Assembly (NCBI GenBank): GCA_015232865.1
Contig: JADFYU010000065.1
Location: 1 to 12,955 of the forward strand
DNA from: Magnetococcales bacterium
GTDB lineage: Bacteria > Pseudomonadota > Magnetococcia > Magnetococcales > UBA8363
Length of the DNA stretch: 12,955 nt
Direction of reading: 5' to 3'
The notes beneath the pieces were generated by a model. That model saw only the letters and a program-made list of their open reading frames with translations. It did not search any database and had not been told where the DNA came from. Made by a program: the position numbers and the translations under genes. This document shows, in pieces, positions 1-7,673 of this stretch. Position 1 is the stretch's first letter. Each line of letters opens with the position of its first letter.

Positions 1-1
1 C

Positions 2-880
2 GAGCAGATTGCCGGTCTGATTGACGAAAAAACCCGAGCTGTTTTTTGTGAATCCATCGGCAACCCGGCCTGTAACGTGGCCGATATTGCCGCACTGGCC
101 GATGTGGCCCACAAAGCCGGCATTCCCCTGATCGTTGACAACACCGTCCCCTCCCCCTATCTCTGCCGACCCATTGAGTTCGGAGCCGATATTGTCATCC
201 ACTCCCTGACCAAATACATGGGTGGCCACGGCACCTCCATCGGTGGAGTCATTGTCGATTCGGGCAAATTCCCCTGGAAGGAGAACGGCGACCGTTTTCC
301 CATGATGGTCTCCCCGGACCCCTCCTATCACGGCGTAGTTTATGTCGATGCCTTTGGCCCCGCCGCATTTATCGGCCGCTGCCGGGTGGTGCCGTTACGC
401 AACATGGGGGCGGCGATCTCACCTTTCAACGCCTTCCAAATTTTACAAGGCATTGAAACGCTGCCGCTCAGAATGGAGCGTCATTGCAAAAACGCCCTCC
501 ATGTCGCCAAATATTTACAAAACCATCCACAGGTCTCCTGGGTCAGCTATCCCGGCCTGGCGGATAACCTCTATGCCCCTCTGGTCAACAAACAGATGAG
601 CGGCAAAGGTTCCGGGCTGCTCTGCTTCGGCATCAAAGACGGACGAGAGGCCGGGGCCAGATTTATCGACGCGCTACAATTGATCATCCGTTTGGTCAAT
701 ATTGGCGATGCCAAATCGTTGGCCTGCCACCCGGCCACGACCACCCATCGACAACTGAATTCCGACGAGTTGAAAACCGCCGGCGTCACCGAAGATATGG
801 TCCGACTCTCCATCGGAATTGAGCATATTGACGATTTGATAGCCGATATTGAACAGGCTTTGGCGGCGGCCTCCGCTTAG
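2..880 (+). CDS. metY: O-acetylhomoserine sulfhydrylase (aminocarboxypropyltransferase), C-terminal part
   Basis: This is the C-terminal 292 residues of a PLP enzyme of the Cys/Met metabolism family, whose members are usually about 425-440 residues, so roughly the first third lies outside the window. The frame is open from base 2 with no stop; a GTG at 77 is internal and not a start. Seen: an ESIGNP segment, the VDNT segment that contacts PLP, and SLTKYMGGHG, whose lysine (codon 212-214) is the expected PLP Schiff-base residue. The distal half has the family's SLACHPATTTH motif and ends with RLSIGIEHIDDLIADI. Such enzymes make homocysteine and acetate from O-acetylhomoserine and sulfide in the cytoplasm. 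The long N-terminal-type insertion and the ATTTH motif favour MetY over cystathionine gamma-synthase or MetZ, though a close paralogue cannot be excluded. Confidence 0.93.
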   Translation, partial: EQIAGLIDEKTRAVFCESIGNPACNVADIAALADVAHKAGIPLIVDNTVPSPYLCRPIEFGADIVIHSLTKYMGGHGTSIGGVIVDSGKFPWKENGDRFPMMVSPDPSYHGVVYVDAFGPAAFIGRCRVVPLRNMGAAISPFNAFQILQGIETLPLRMERHCKNALHVAKYLQNHPQVSWVSYPGLADNLYAPLVNKQMSGKGSGLLCFGIKDGREAGARFIDALQLIIRLVNIGDAKSLACHPATTTHRQLNSDELKTAGVTEDMVRLSIGIEHIDDLIADIEQALAAASA

Positions 881-941
881 ACTCAAAAGGCAGTCGTCGG
901 ATTTCGCTTGGTAGTCAAAAATGAAACGTCCGCTTTAATGG

Positions 942-998
942 GGTGTAACGGCTCCATTCCCAATCCCAGTCTTGGGGCCGGAATTTAGCCGTTACACC
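942..998. repeat. Perfect 12-bp inverted repeat forming a long hairpin
   Basis: GGTGTAACGGCT (942-953) is exactly mirrored by AGCCGTTACACC (987-998). Inside it, ATTCC (956-960) can pair with GGAAT (980-984) after a 2x2 mismatch, and CCCA (965-968) with TGGG (973-976), so almost the whole 57 bp folds on itself. It lies 61 bp after the metY stop. No T-run follows on either strand, so it is not a standard intrinsic terminator. It may be a dispersed palindromic repeat, an operator or an mRNA-end hairpin. An 11-bp match to its arm occurs at 8899-8909. Confidence 0.7.
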
Positions 999-1054
999 TG
1001 CAAAATCAATACATTGACATTACCAAACCGGCTTGACCTGCAAATCTGGAAGCA

Positions 1055-1083
1055 TTGATTCTCAGCGGACACTGCTCTATGCT
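1055..1083 (+). promoter_or_regulatory. Predicted sigma70-like promoter
   Basis: TTGATT (1055-1060) and TATGCT (1078-1083) are separated by exactly 17 bp. Transcription would begin near 1090, leaving about 35 nt of leader before the GTG at 1126. This placement is one reason to reject the longer reading frame beginning at 1033. The promoter would serve the small gene and probably the hemerythrin-rhodanese gene behind it. It was identified by eye only. Confidence 0.5.
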
Positions 1084-1125
1084 ATGATTCCTGGGATTTA
1101 CTCAACAGCTCAGGGGGTGAACGCC

Positions 1126-1338
1126 GTGGAAGAGATCGAGATCAAACATGCACAAGGGTTGACTCCAGAGGGCATCAACAAACTGGAGCGGCTGAAGGGC
1201 GAGTTGGAAAAACTGAACCAATCCATGCAGAATCTGGAGGGAAAAAGTCAATTCGAGATCGAAGATCACATCCGCTCCTTCCAGAATAAGGAGAGCGAGA
1301 TCAAACATTTTTTACGTGAACTCGGCCTCCTCTCCTAA
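1126..1338 (+). CDS. Small charged helical protein, unknown function
   Basis: This 70-residue cytoplasmic protein matches no family I recognise. It is rich in Glu, Lys and Leu and has no Cys, signal peptide or membrane segment. Residues about 12-38 (TPEGINKLERLKGELEKLNQ) and 40-66 look like two amphipathic helices, so a short helical hairpin or coiled coil is likely. Start choice: GTG at 1126 follows AGGGGG (1112-1117) at 8 nt; GTG at 1117 is in frame but overlaps that site, and ATG at 1084 sits inside the predicted -10 region. It ends 42 bp before the hemerythrin-rhodanese gene with no hairpin between, so the two are probably co-transcribed. The coherent frame, ribosome site and promoter support a real gene, but its role is unknown. 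Confidence 0.65.
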   Translation: MEEIEIKHAQGLTPEGINKLERLKGELEKLNQSMQNLEGKSQFEIEDHIRSFQNKESEIKHFLRELGLLS

Positions 1339-1380
1339 TCCACTTCAAACCCTCCCTTTTTTATTTAAAGGCGTACATAT

Positions 1381-2211
1381 ATGATGAGCGAGATTTCCAT
1401 AGTTGACGTGGGTGTCGAACAGTTTAACAGCGACCACAATCGTCTGCTGTTCTACGTGATGGAGTTTACCCGCCTGGCCAAACGGTTCAAGCAACGCTCC
1501 CCTTTTGAAGATGAGTGGGATCAGATCCGGGGCATCTTTCCCCGCCTGCAAAAATATACCGAAGACCATTTCAAATCTGAGGAAGATTTGATGCGTGAAC
1601 AATCCTATCCGCTAATAGAAAGTCACCAAAAGCAACACCATCACCTCAGCCAATGTCTCTCCGATCTCAAAGCGGGTATCGATGCCCAAGAGCGTCAATA
1701 TATCGCCCAACTGGAATCCTTTCTGGTTGACTGGTTATGCAACCATATCAACAAGGAGGATTTTAAATATCGCGGTTTTTTTCAAGGTGTAAAAACAAAA
1801 AAAATCATAGATACCGCCCTCTTCAACGAAATGATTTCAGCCAGTCAACTCTACGAAATCGTCTTGGCCGAGGTTGAAGACGCGATTATTCTTGACATCA
1901 GAACCACGACCGAACAACAAGAGGGGATCATCCCCGGCTCCACACTCTATCCCTGCGACCACAACCTGGAAAACCGTCAGGATACCGGGCCTTTCAATCG
2001 ATGTTTTTCCTCCCATTTCAGGCGTGATCAATTTGATGAAACAAAACGGTATTTTCTGGTTTGTCGATCGGGACCACGGACTGAAATCGCCTTGGAGGCT
2101 TTTTTGGAAAACCAACTGATGGCCTGCGAGTTGATCGGTGGATTGGAGGAGTGGAAGCGACAACGATTCCCCCTGGCACACATTACGGATAAAACACCAA
2201 GACTGCGCTAG
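1381..2211 (+). CDS. Bacteriohemerythrin-rhodanese fusion protein
   Basis: This 276-residue cytoplasmic protein has two domains. Residues about 5-135 are a bacteriohemerythrin with all seven diiron ligands in the usual spacing: H19, H63, E67 (HFKSEE), H82, H86 (HQKQH), H122 and D127 (HINKED). Such domains bind O2 reversibly and in some cases NO. Residues about 150-265 are a rhodanese: LDIR at 171-174, the EGIIPGS entry segment, and the active loop CRSGPR with catalytic C228, followed by the IGGLEEW ending. Rhodaneses carry sulfur as a cysteine persulfide. Start: ATG 1381 lies 9 nt after AAAGG (1367-1371); ATG 1384 is an alternative. Both active sites look intact. Linking gas or redox sensing to persulfide chemistry is inference. 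The nearby sulfide-using metY is suggestive but sits in a separate transcription unit. Confidence 0.9.
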   Translation: MMSEISIVDVGVEQFNSDHNRLLFYVMEFTRLAKRFKQRSPFEDEWDQIRGIFPRLQKYTEDHFKSEEDLMREQSYPLIESHQKQHHHLSQCLSDLKAGIDAQERQYIAQLESFLVDWLCNHINKEDFKYRGFFQGVKTKKIIDTALFNEMISASQLYEIVLAEVEDAIILDIRTTTEQQEGIIPGSTLYPCDHNLENRQDTGPFNRCFSSHFRRDQFDETKRYFLVCRSGPRTEIALEAFLENQLMACELIGGLEEWKRQRFPLAHITDKTPRLR

Positions 2212-2240
2212 TCGGAGCCTCTTTTTTCCCAATGATCTCC

Positions 2241-2269
2241 TTGATCCTGATCGGCTTCCTGGCTATACA
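2241..2269 (+). promoter_or_regulatory. Predicted sigma70-like promoter
   Basis: TTGATC (2241-2246) and TATACA (2264-2269) are 17 bp apart, with an expected start near 2276, 36 nt before the ATG at 2312. A 10-bp perfect palindrome CCTGGCCAGG (2292-2301) lies in the leader just before the ribosome site and could be an operator or a small hairpin. Found by eye. Confidence 0.5.
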
Positions 2270-2311
2270 AACATAACCCGACAAAAAACAGCCTGGCCAG
2301 GTAAGGTGAAC

Positions 2312-3058
2312 ATGAAAAAAATTTCGGCTTTGATCTTCAAGAATAAAATGGCCACATCGATTCTCCTGATTGGGGGAGTGGCCGCTTATCTGCTTTCAAC
2401 CGGTCAGAACTCTTTTTTCTCAACTGAACAAGCCGACAACCCGGTTAAAATCTCCCCCCCGGTCATCAAAGGACTGTTTATCGGCATGACGTTGGATCAG
2501 GCAGAGAGGGAGATCAAAAAAAATCTGGCCGATTTTCTTTTTGAGGGTGATGAGTTTATGTACCACCCATTTGAACCCGGTTCAAATGCCGATTTGGACG
2601 CTCAAATCTTACGGAATCAGATTCGATTCATCAAAAATGAACAAGGCTCCTTCGACTTCGGCGGAACCTTTAGTTTTGGCTACGACTCGGACTCCCTGCG
2701 CTCATCCTATATTCCGGTTTCCAAAATCATCGATCCACAAACAACACTTCACTCGGAACAACAGAGCTTTGGCTCCGGCCTGGTTCTGAAAGCCGATTCA
2801 AATCGAATCGTCCATCACATTCTGTTCAAGCCCCATTTTGTCAAGCGGGTATTCGCACTAAACAACCAATCCAACGAGGACTTTACTAGACGGTTTGTCG
2901 CCGACCACCAACTCCATCGATTAGGCAAAACCATCCAAGGTGGTTTTACCGGCGATCTGTCGGAAGTGTATGAGCAGACTGGAAAAAACGGATTTCGGGT
3001 CATCATCGATGAGGATTTGGAGATTCAAATGGACCGGACACCCCCTCTCCATCCCTAG
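2312..3058 (+). CDS. Membrane-anchored protein, unknown function
   Basis: The protein has 248 residues and I do not recognise the family. A basic N-terminus (MKKISALIFKNK) is followed by a hydrophobic stretch at about residues 14-30, which looks like a signal anchor; no lipobox or clear cleavage site is visible, so most of the protein should be periplasmic and tethered to the inner membrane. Residues 50-70 contain GLFIGMTLDQAEREI, resembling the short 'G-x-x-x-G-M-T-x-x-x-A' repeats of small envelope proteins such as the SmpA type, but the rest does not match. There is no Cys. Start: ATG 2312 has AAGG at 2303-2306; the frame is open upstream to 2138, but that part overlaps the hemerythrin gene and would precede the predicted promoter. 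It converges with the HD-GYP gene across 53 bp that show no clear terminator. Confidence 0.7.
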   Translation: MKKISALIFKNKMATSILLIGGVAAYLLSTGQNSFFSTEQADNPVKISPPVIKGLFIGMTLDQAEREIKKNLADFLFEGDEFMYHPFEPGSNADLDAQILRNQIRFIKNEQGSFDFGGTFSFGYDSDSLRSSYIPVSKIIDPQTTLHSEQQSFGSGLVLKADSNRIVHHILFKPHFVKRVFALNNQSNEDFTRRFVADHQLHRLGKTIQGGFTGDLSEVYEQTGKNGFRVIIDEDLEIQMDRTPPLHP

Positions 3059-3111
3059 CATTATCCCAAACTCGCACCATCCAGCCGGTATAGACTAAAA
3101 AACCAACAATA

Positions 3112-4209
3112 TCATCGCACCAAATCGGACAGAGATCTGTCATGCACATCCTGCTCGCTCCATTTTTGGCGGATCTTCAGCATGTCGTCGATGGACTCCA
3201 AGAATAACGGGACCAGGTGCGGATCAAAGTGGCTGCCGGATTCGCCTTTGATCAAATCGAGGGCCTCTTCCAAAGGCCACTCCTTTTTATAGGGACGAAC
3301 GGTGGTCAGGGCGTCGAAAACGTCGGCAATGGCGACGATTCGGCCTTCCAGGGGAATATCCTCTCCAGACAACCCGTTGGGATAGCCGCTGCCATCCCAT
3401 TTTTCATGGTGGGTCAGAGCCACCACGGCAGCCAGGGAGAGCAACTCGGACTCATGGGATCCGAGGATCCCCGCTCCGATGACGGGATGACGCCGCATCA
3501 CCTTCCATTCGATGTCGGTCAACTTTCCGGGCTTGAGCAAAATACTGTCCGGGGTGCCGATTTTACCGATATCGTGCATGGGCGCGGCATTGAGCAGAAT
3601 ATCCGCTTTGTCTGGACTCATGCCGCTTTTTAGAGCGAGCAAACGTGAATAATGGCTCATGCGGATGACATGCAGGCCGGTTTCATTGTCCTTGTATTCG
3701 GCTGCCCGTCCCAAGCGGCGGATGATCTCCAGACGGGTCTGTTCCAGCTCCTGATTTTTATTATCCAACTCAAGGGTACGCTCTTTGACCCGTTGCTCCA
3801 AAATCTCATTCTGTCGGGCCAACTGCTTTCTGGCCTTCATGAGATTGAGATGGGTTTCGACCCGCGCTTGAACCACCGGAGGGCTGAACGGTTTGGTGAT
3901 ATAATCCACAGCCCCCACCTGAAACCCCCGGGTCTGATCGTCGGATTCCTGTTTGGCCGTAATAAAAATCACTGGGATTTCTCTCGTAAGCGGATCATTT
4001 TTTAATCGTTCGCACACCTCATACCCATCGATTCCCGGCATCATGACATCCAGCAGAATCAAATCCGGCCGTGTAATCGGAATATCCTCAAGAGCACTCT
4101 CTCCATCCAGAGCCACACTGACGTCATAGCGGTCTCCCAGGGTCTCCAACAACACATCAATATTCATCTCCGTGTCGTCAACAACAAAAATCGTCGCTTC
4201 ATGTTTCAT
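3112..4209 (-). CDS. Response regulator, receiver plus HD-GYP cyclic-di-GMP phosphodiesterase
   Basis: This cytoplasmic protein of 365 residues ends the signalling operon. Residues about 5-122 are a receiver with acidic pair D11/D12, phospho-acceptor D54 (LLDVMMPG), T84 and K106 (TKPF). A coiled-coil linker (about 125-165) leads to an HD-GYP domain (about 165-350) with the HD pair H212/D213 (MHDIGKIG), H241, HH at 267-268 and GYP at 275-277. HD-GYP enzymes hydrolyse cyclic-di-GMP to pGpG or GMP, and the full motif set suggests an active enzyme. Start: ATG 4209 is preferred with GGA (4220-4222) upstream; the TTG at 4215 lies too close to that site. The kinase gene ends 16 bp before, so translation is probably coupled and this is the natural phosphate acceptor of that kinase's HPt. 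Confidence 0.93.
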   Translation of the reverse strand: MKHEATIFVVDDTEMNIDVLLETLGDRYDVSVALDGESALEDIPITRPDLILLDVMMPGIDGYEVCERLKNDPLTREIPVIFITAKQESDDQTRGFQVGAVDYITKPFSPPVVQARVETHLNLMKARKQLARQNEILEQRVKERTLELDNKNQELEQTRLEIIRRLGRAAEYKDNETGLHVIRMSHYSRLLALKSGMSPDKADILLNAAPMHDIGKIGTPDSILLKPGKLTDIEWKVMRRHPVIGAGILGSHESELLSLAAVVALTHHEKWDGSGYPNGLSGEDIPLEGRIVAIADVFDALTTVRPYKKEWPLEEALDLIKGESGSHFDPHLVPLFLESIDDMLKIRQKWSEQDVHDRSLSDLVR

Positions 4210-4225
4210 AGTCAAGATATCCAGT

Positions 4226-7200
4226 TCAGTTGGGGATAGTCAGTTTCCCTTGTAGGGCATGCAGATCATTTTCAGCCTGTTTGAACTTATATTTTCTCGT
4301 ATGTAAAATCAGATTCTGAGCATGCTCCACCCATTCGGGAGGCAAATGAAATTGTGTAAATTCATCCAGCAGTTCCCGGCTTTGACGAACCTGACGCTTT
4401 TGCAGGGTCGGAAGCAGGCGGTCCAAAAATCCCCTCATTTGCTCTGGAGAGACAAAGGCGACGGCACCCTTTTGTTCATCCGACAATACGGGAGTCACTA
4501 CATGTTCTATGCCGGTAAAAACCCGTTGAAGTTCCGATTGCAGACGCGCCAACAGATCTGTAACATCCACCTGGCCCTGATCCGTATCCAGACGGTTTTC
4601 AATCTCTTCGGCCAAAGTGCTCAACCGGGTCGCTCCGATGGTTCCCGACAACCCTTTAAGGGTGTGAGCCAGCCGCCTGGCCGAGGGGATATCCTCCAAG
4701 CTCAATACCCGCAACTGTTCCAACACCTCTTTTTGATCCCGACTGAAATCCATCAACAGTTGCCGGAAAAGCGTTTGATTACCCGCCGCATGATGGATTC
4801 CGATCGGGATATCGATCCCGTCTATTTCCGGGAAGGTATTGCCCTCTTCCGGCCCATTTTCTGCCGAGTAGGCTGTGTTTAGAGTTGGCAACTTAAGCCA
4901 TTTACCCAGGGTAGAATAGAGTCGGGACGGATCGATGGGTTTGGCAATATGATCATTCATGCCCGCCTCCAAACAACGTTCCCGATCGCCGGCCATGGCA
5001 TTGGCCGTCATGGCGAGAATAACGAGGTTTTTATTATCCCCTTCGCGAATGAGGCGCGTCGCTTGAAAACCATCCATCACAGGCATTTGCAGATCCATGA
5101 GAATGCCATCATACGGATGCGGCCCGGCAACAAGATTGACCGCCTCCTGTCCGTTTCCGGCCACGGAGACCTTGGCACCAACCATCTCAAGCAACTCAAC
5201 GGCAACCTGACGATTGACCGGATTGTCTTCGGTCAGCAGAATGTGGCAGTGAGCAAAATCATAGAGTGCTTCCGCTCTATCTCCCGGCCATTTTCTTTTT
5301 TTTACGCGTTGATGGCAGGAGGGGAAGTTACGACCTATCAAAGTGGAAAACCCATCGAACAGTCCCGAGGCCGTGATGGGCTTTTGGACAAACTCGATGG
5401 CTGGAATTGAGGTGCGAAGGGCATGAGAACGCTGATGGTCGTTATGGTTGGACATCACCAGCACCGGCAATGCATTTTGATTCGACAGGTGGCGAAAATG
5501 TTGAATGAATGCCACCGGATCATGGCTCAGGCTGCCGCCATCCAGCAGAATGATCAATGGTGGATCGGCTCTGTTCCGCTCACAAAATTGGTTCAACGCC
5601 GTACTGTTGGAGAAGGCTTGTACCCGGAAGCTGAGGGATTCCAACAGATTTGACAAAACACTCCGCTGCCGGTCATTGCCGGTCAGAAGAGCCACCAAGG
5701 CCCCACGAAGAATCTCCGGTATACGGACATGGCTCAGTCGTCGTGATCCCGGTTTGAGAAAAATGGTAAACTGAAAACGGCTGCCTTTGTTCAGTTCGCT
5801 ATTGACTGAAATGGTTCCACCCATCAAGGCAACCATTTTTTTACTGATCGCCAATCCCAAGCCGGTCCCACCGAACCGGCGGGTAGTGGAAGAGTCGGCT
5901 TGACTGAAGGACTGGAACAATCGTTCGACCTGCGCCTCGGTCATGCCGATACCGGAATCTTCGATGGTAAAACAAAGTCCATTCTCCCCTTGGCTCTGCA
6001 CCCGGACGACAATCTCCCCCTTGTCAGAAAATTTCACCGCATTGCTGGTCAGGTTCAAAAGAATCTGGTTGATCCGCAGGGCATCCCCAATCCAAAACCG
6101 GGGCAGGGTCGCCGGGACGTCATAAATCAGCTCCAACCCTTTCTCCTGCGCCTTGAGGGAGATCTGATTGGCCAGGGTTTCAAACATTTCATCCAGGCAG
6201 AACTCGGACTCCTCCAACTCCAACTTTCCGGCCTCAATTTTTGAAAAATCGAGAATGTCGTTGATAATGCGCAACAAGGATTGGGAGGCTTTGTATATCT
6301 TACGTAAATAATCCTTCTGTCTGGGGTCGGTTTCCCGAGATAAAGCCAGATGCCCCATGCCGATTATCGCGTTCATGGGGGTGCGAATCTCGTGGCTCAT
6401 ATTGGCCAGAAAGTGGCTTTTCGCCTCGCTGGCCGCCTCGGCCTGCTGTTTGGCCTCTTTGAGCTGTTCCTCCACTTTCTTGCGATCACTGATATCCTTG
6501 TGAATACCCGTGACCCGCGTAGCCTTGCCGGTTTCATTGCGTTCTGTAACCCGGCCGGACGATAAAATCCACACCCAGCCACCGTTGCGATGGCGCATTC
6601 GAAACTCAACTTCATAGTCCGTGGATTGCCCGGAAAGATGGACGATCAGTTTTTCAGAAACCCGTTGACTATCGTTCGGATGAATCAGAGAGGACCACAG
6701 TTTGCCCGTCTCCGATACCGTCCCTTTTTCAAGTCCCAACATGGCCAACCATTGTTCACTGAAAAAGGCAACATCGGTAACGGGGTTCCAGTCCCACAAG
6801 CCGGTGTTGGAAGCGTCCAAAGCGATGGTCAGGCGTTGTTCCTTCTCCCGCAGCTCTTTTTCCAGCTCTTTTTGGTGGGTAATGTTGGTTCGAATCGCCA
6901 CATACTCCACCGGTTTGCCCTGCTCATCCAAAAAAGGGACGATGGTGGCAGAAACCCAGTATAAGGTTCCATCCTTGGCCCGATTGCAAATCTCACCATT
7001 CCAGACTTTTCCTGCGGTGATGGTCTGCCACATGGTTTCAAAGAAACCGGGCTTGTGATAGCCAGAGTTGATCAGTTTATGGGTCTTGCCCAACATCTCC
7101 TCTTCCGCATAACCACTGATCCGAACAAAGTTTTTGTTGGCATAGGTGACCACCCCTCTGACATCGGTAATGGTGACGATGCAATGTTCGTCCAAGGCAA

Positions 7201-7669
7201 ATTTTTGCTGCTCCAACCGATTGAAAGCCTGCTGAAGCCGTGTATTTATGGTGTTGTTTTCCTCAACCAGAGCCACCATGACCTGGGTAATCTGCCCCAG
7301 GTCATCCTGAACGGTATCCAGAGCGGGTTTTCCAGCCGCTTCCAGCAGATCGTTGGTGGTACGTTGCAACGAGGAGATCACCGCACTTTTAAGCTCAGCC
7401 TCCTGGCGCAACCGTTGGTTCAGGCTGTGTAATTCGTCCGAGCTAAACTGAAGACTGCGATTGCGCAACTCAAGGTCGCGCTCCTTATGAACATAGGACT
7501 CATCGACCCGCCTGATAAAGTCCGGCAACAGCCGGACAAACCCCTGGAGCTGGGGATCGTCTGCCCACGCCGCGGATTTTTCGGCTAGGCGATCAAGAAT
7601 CTCGGATATTTCTTCCGGCTGATCAACTTTAAAAATCCGTTTGAATTGCCTGAGTAATAGACGATGCAT
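4226..7669 (-). CDS. Soluble hybrid histidine kinase, FIST-partner (NahK-like) type
   Basis: This 1147-residue kinase has no membrane segment. Residues about 1-155 are helical, and the RRVDESYVHKERDLELRNRS part followed by L-Q-F-S-S-D-E-L matches the conserved N-terminus of kinases encoded beside FIST proteins. Then: PAS1 (160-266), PAS2 with PAC (277-396), HisKA with H426 (SHEIRTP), HATPase with N539/N543, DSGIG at 571-575 and GGTGLG at 600-605, a degenerate receiver (656-779), an intact receiver (807-924; E814, D815, D859, K910), HPt with H1002 (AHTLKGLSG), and a helical tail ending in KYKFKQA (1126-1132). Start: ATG 7669 lies 4 bp after the FIST stop with GGAGAG at 7680-7685; a TTG at 7687 would overlap FIST by 14 bp. 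It probably autophosphorylates and feeds the HD-GYP regulator, with the FIST protein setting its activity. Confidence 0.92.
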   Translation of the reverse strand: MHRLLLRQFKRIFKVDQPEEISEILDRLAEKSAAWADDPQLQGFVRLLPDFIRRVDESYVHKERDLELRNRSLQFSSDELHSLNQRLRQEAELKSAVISSLQRTTNDLLEAAGKPALDTVQDDLGQITQVMVALVEENNTINTRLQQAFNRLEQQKFALDEHCIVTITDVRGVVTYANKNFVRISGYAEEEMLGKTHKLINSGYHKPGFFETMWQTITAGKVWNGEICNRAKDGTLYWVSATIVPFLDEQGKPVEYVAIRTNITHQKELEKELREKEQRLTIALDASNTGLWDWNPVTDVAFFSEQWLAMLGLEKGTVSETGKLWSSLIHPNDSQRVSEKLIVHLSGQSTDYEVEFRMRHRNGGWVWILSSGRVTERNETGKATRVTGIHKDISDRKKVEEQLKEAKQQAEAASEAKSHFLANMSHEIRTPMNAIIGMGHLALSRETDPRQKDYLRKIYKASQSLLRIINDILDFSKIEAGKLELEESEFCLDEMFETLANQISLKAQEKGLELIYDVPATLPRFWIGDALRINQILLNLTSNAVKFSDKGEIVVRVQSQGENGLCFTIEDSGIGMTEAQVERLFQSFSQADSSTTRRFGGTGLGLAISKKMVALMGGTISVNSELNKGSRFQFTIFLKPGSRRLSHVRIPEILRGALVALLTGNDRQRSVLSNLLESLSFRVQAFSNSTALNQFCERNRADPPLIILLDGGSLSHDPVAFIQHFRHLSNQNALPVLVMSNHNDHQRSHALRTSIPAIEFVQKPITASGLFDGFSTLIGRNFPSCHQRVKKRKWPGDRAEALYDFAHCHILLTEDNPVNRQVAVELLEMVGAKVSVAGNGQEAVNLVAGPHPYDGILMDLQMPVMDGFQATRLIREGDNKNLVILAMTANAMAGDRERCLEAGMNDHIAKPIDPSRLYSTLGKWLKLPTLNTAYSAENGPEEGNTFPEIDGIDIPIGIHHAAGNQTLFRQLLMDFSRDQKEVLEQLRVLSLEDIPSARRLAHTLKGLSGTIGATRLSTLAEEIENRLDTDQGQVDVTDLLARLQSELQRVFTGIEHVVTPVLSDEQKGAVAFVSPEQMRGFLDRLLPTLQKRQVRQSRELLDEFTQFHLPPEWVEHAQNLILHTRKYKFKQAENDLHALQGKLTIPN

Positions 7670-7673
7670 CCGT

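Noticed and set aside
942..998. Intrinsic terminator for metY
   Set aside because: The hairpin is strong but no T-run follows on the + strand, so it was listed as an inverted repeat instead.
1033..1125. Upstream extension of the small helical protein
   Set aside because: It has no ribosome site and overlaps the predicted -35/-10 promoter; the GTG at 1126 has AGGGGG at good spacing.
2138..2311. Longer frame of the membrane-anchored protein starting inside the hemerythrin-rhodanese gene
   Set aside because: It overlaps the coding end of that gene and precedes a good promoter; the ATG at 2312 has a ribosome site and is followed by a typical signal anchor.
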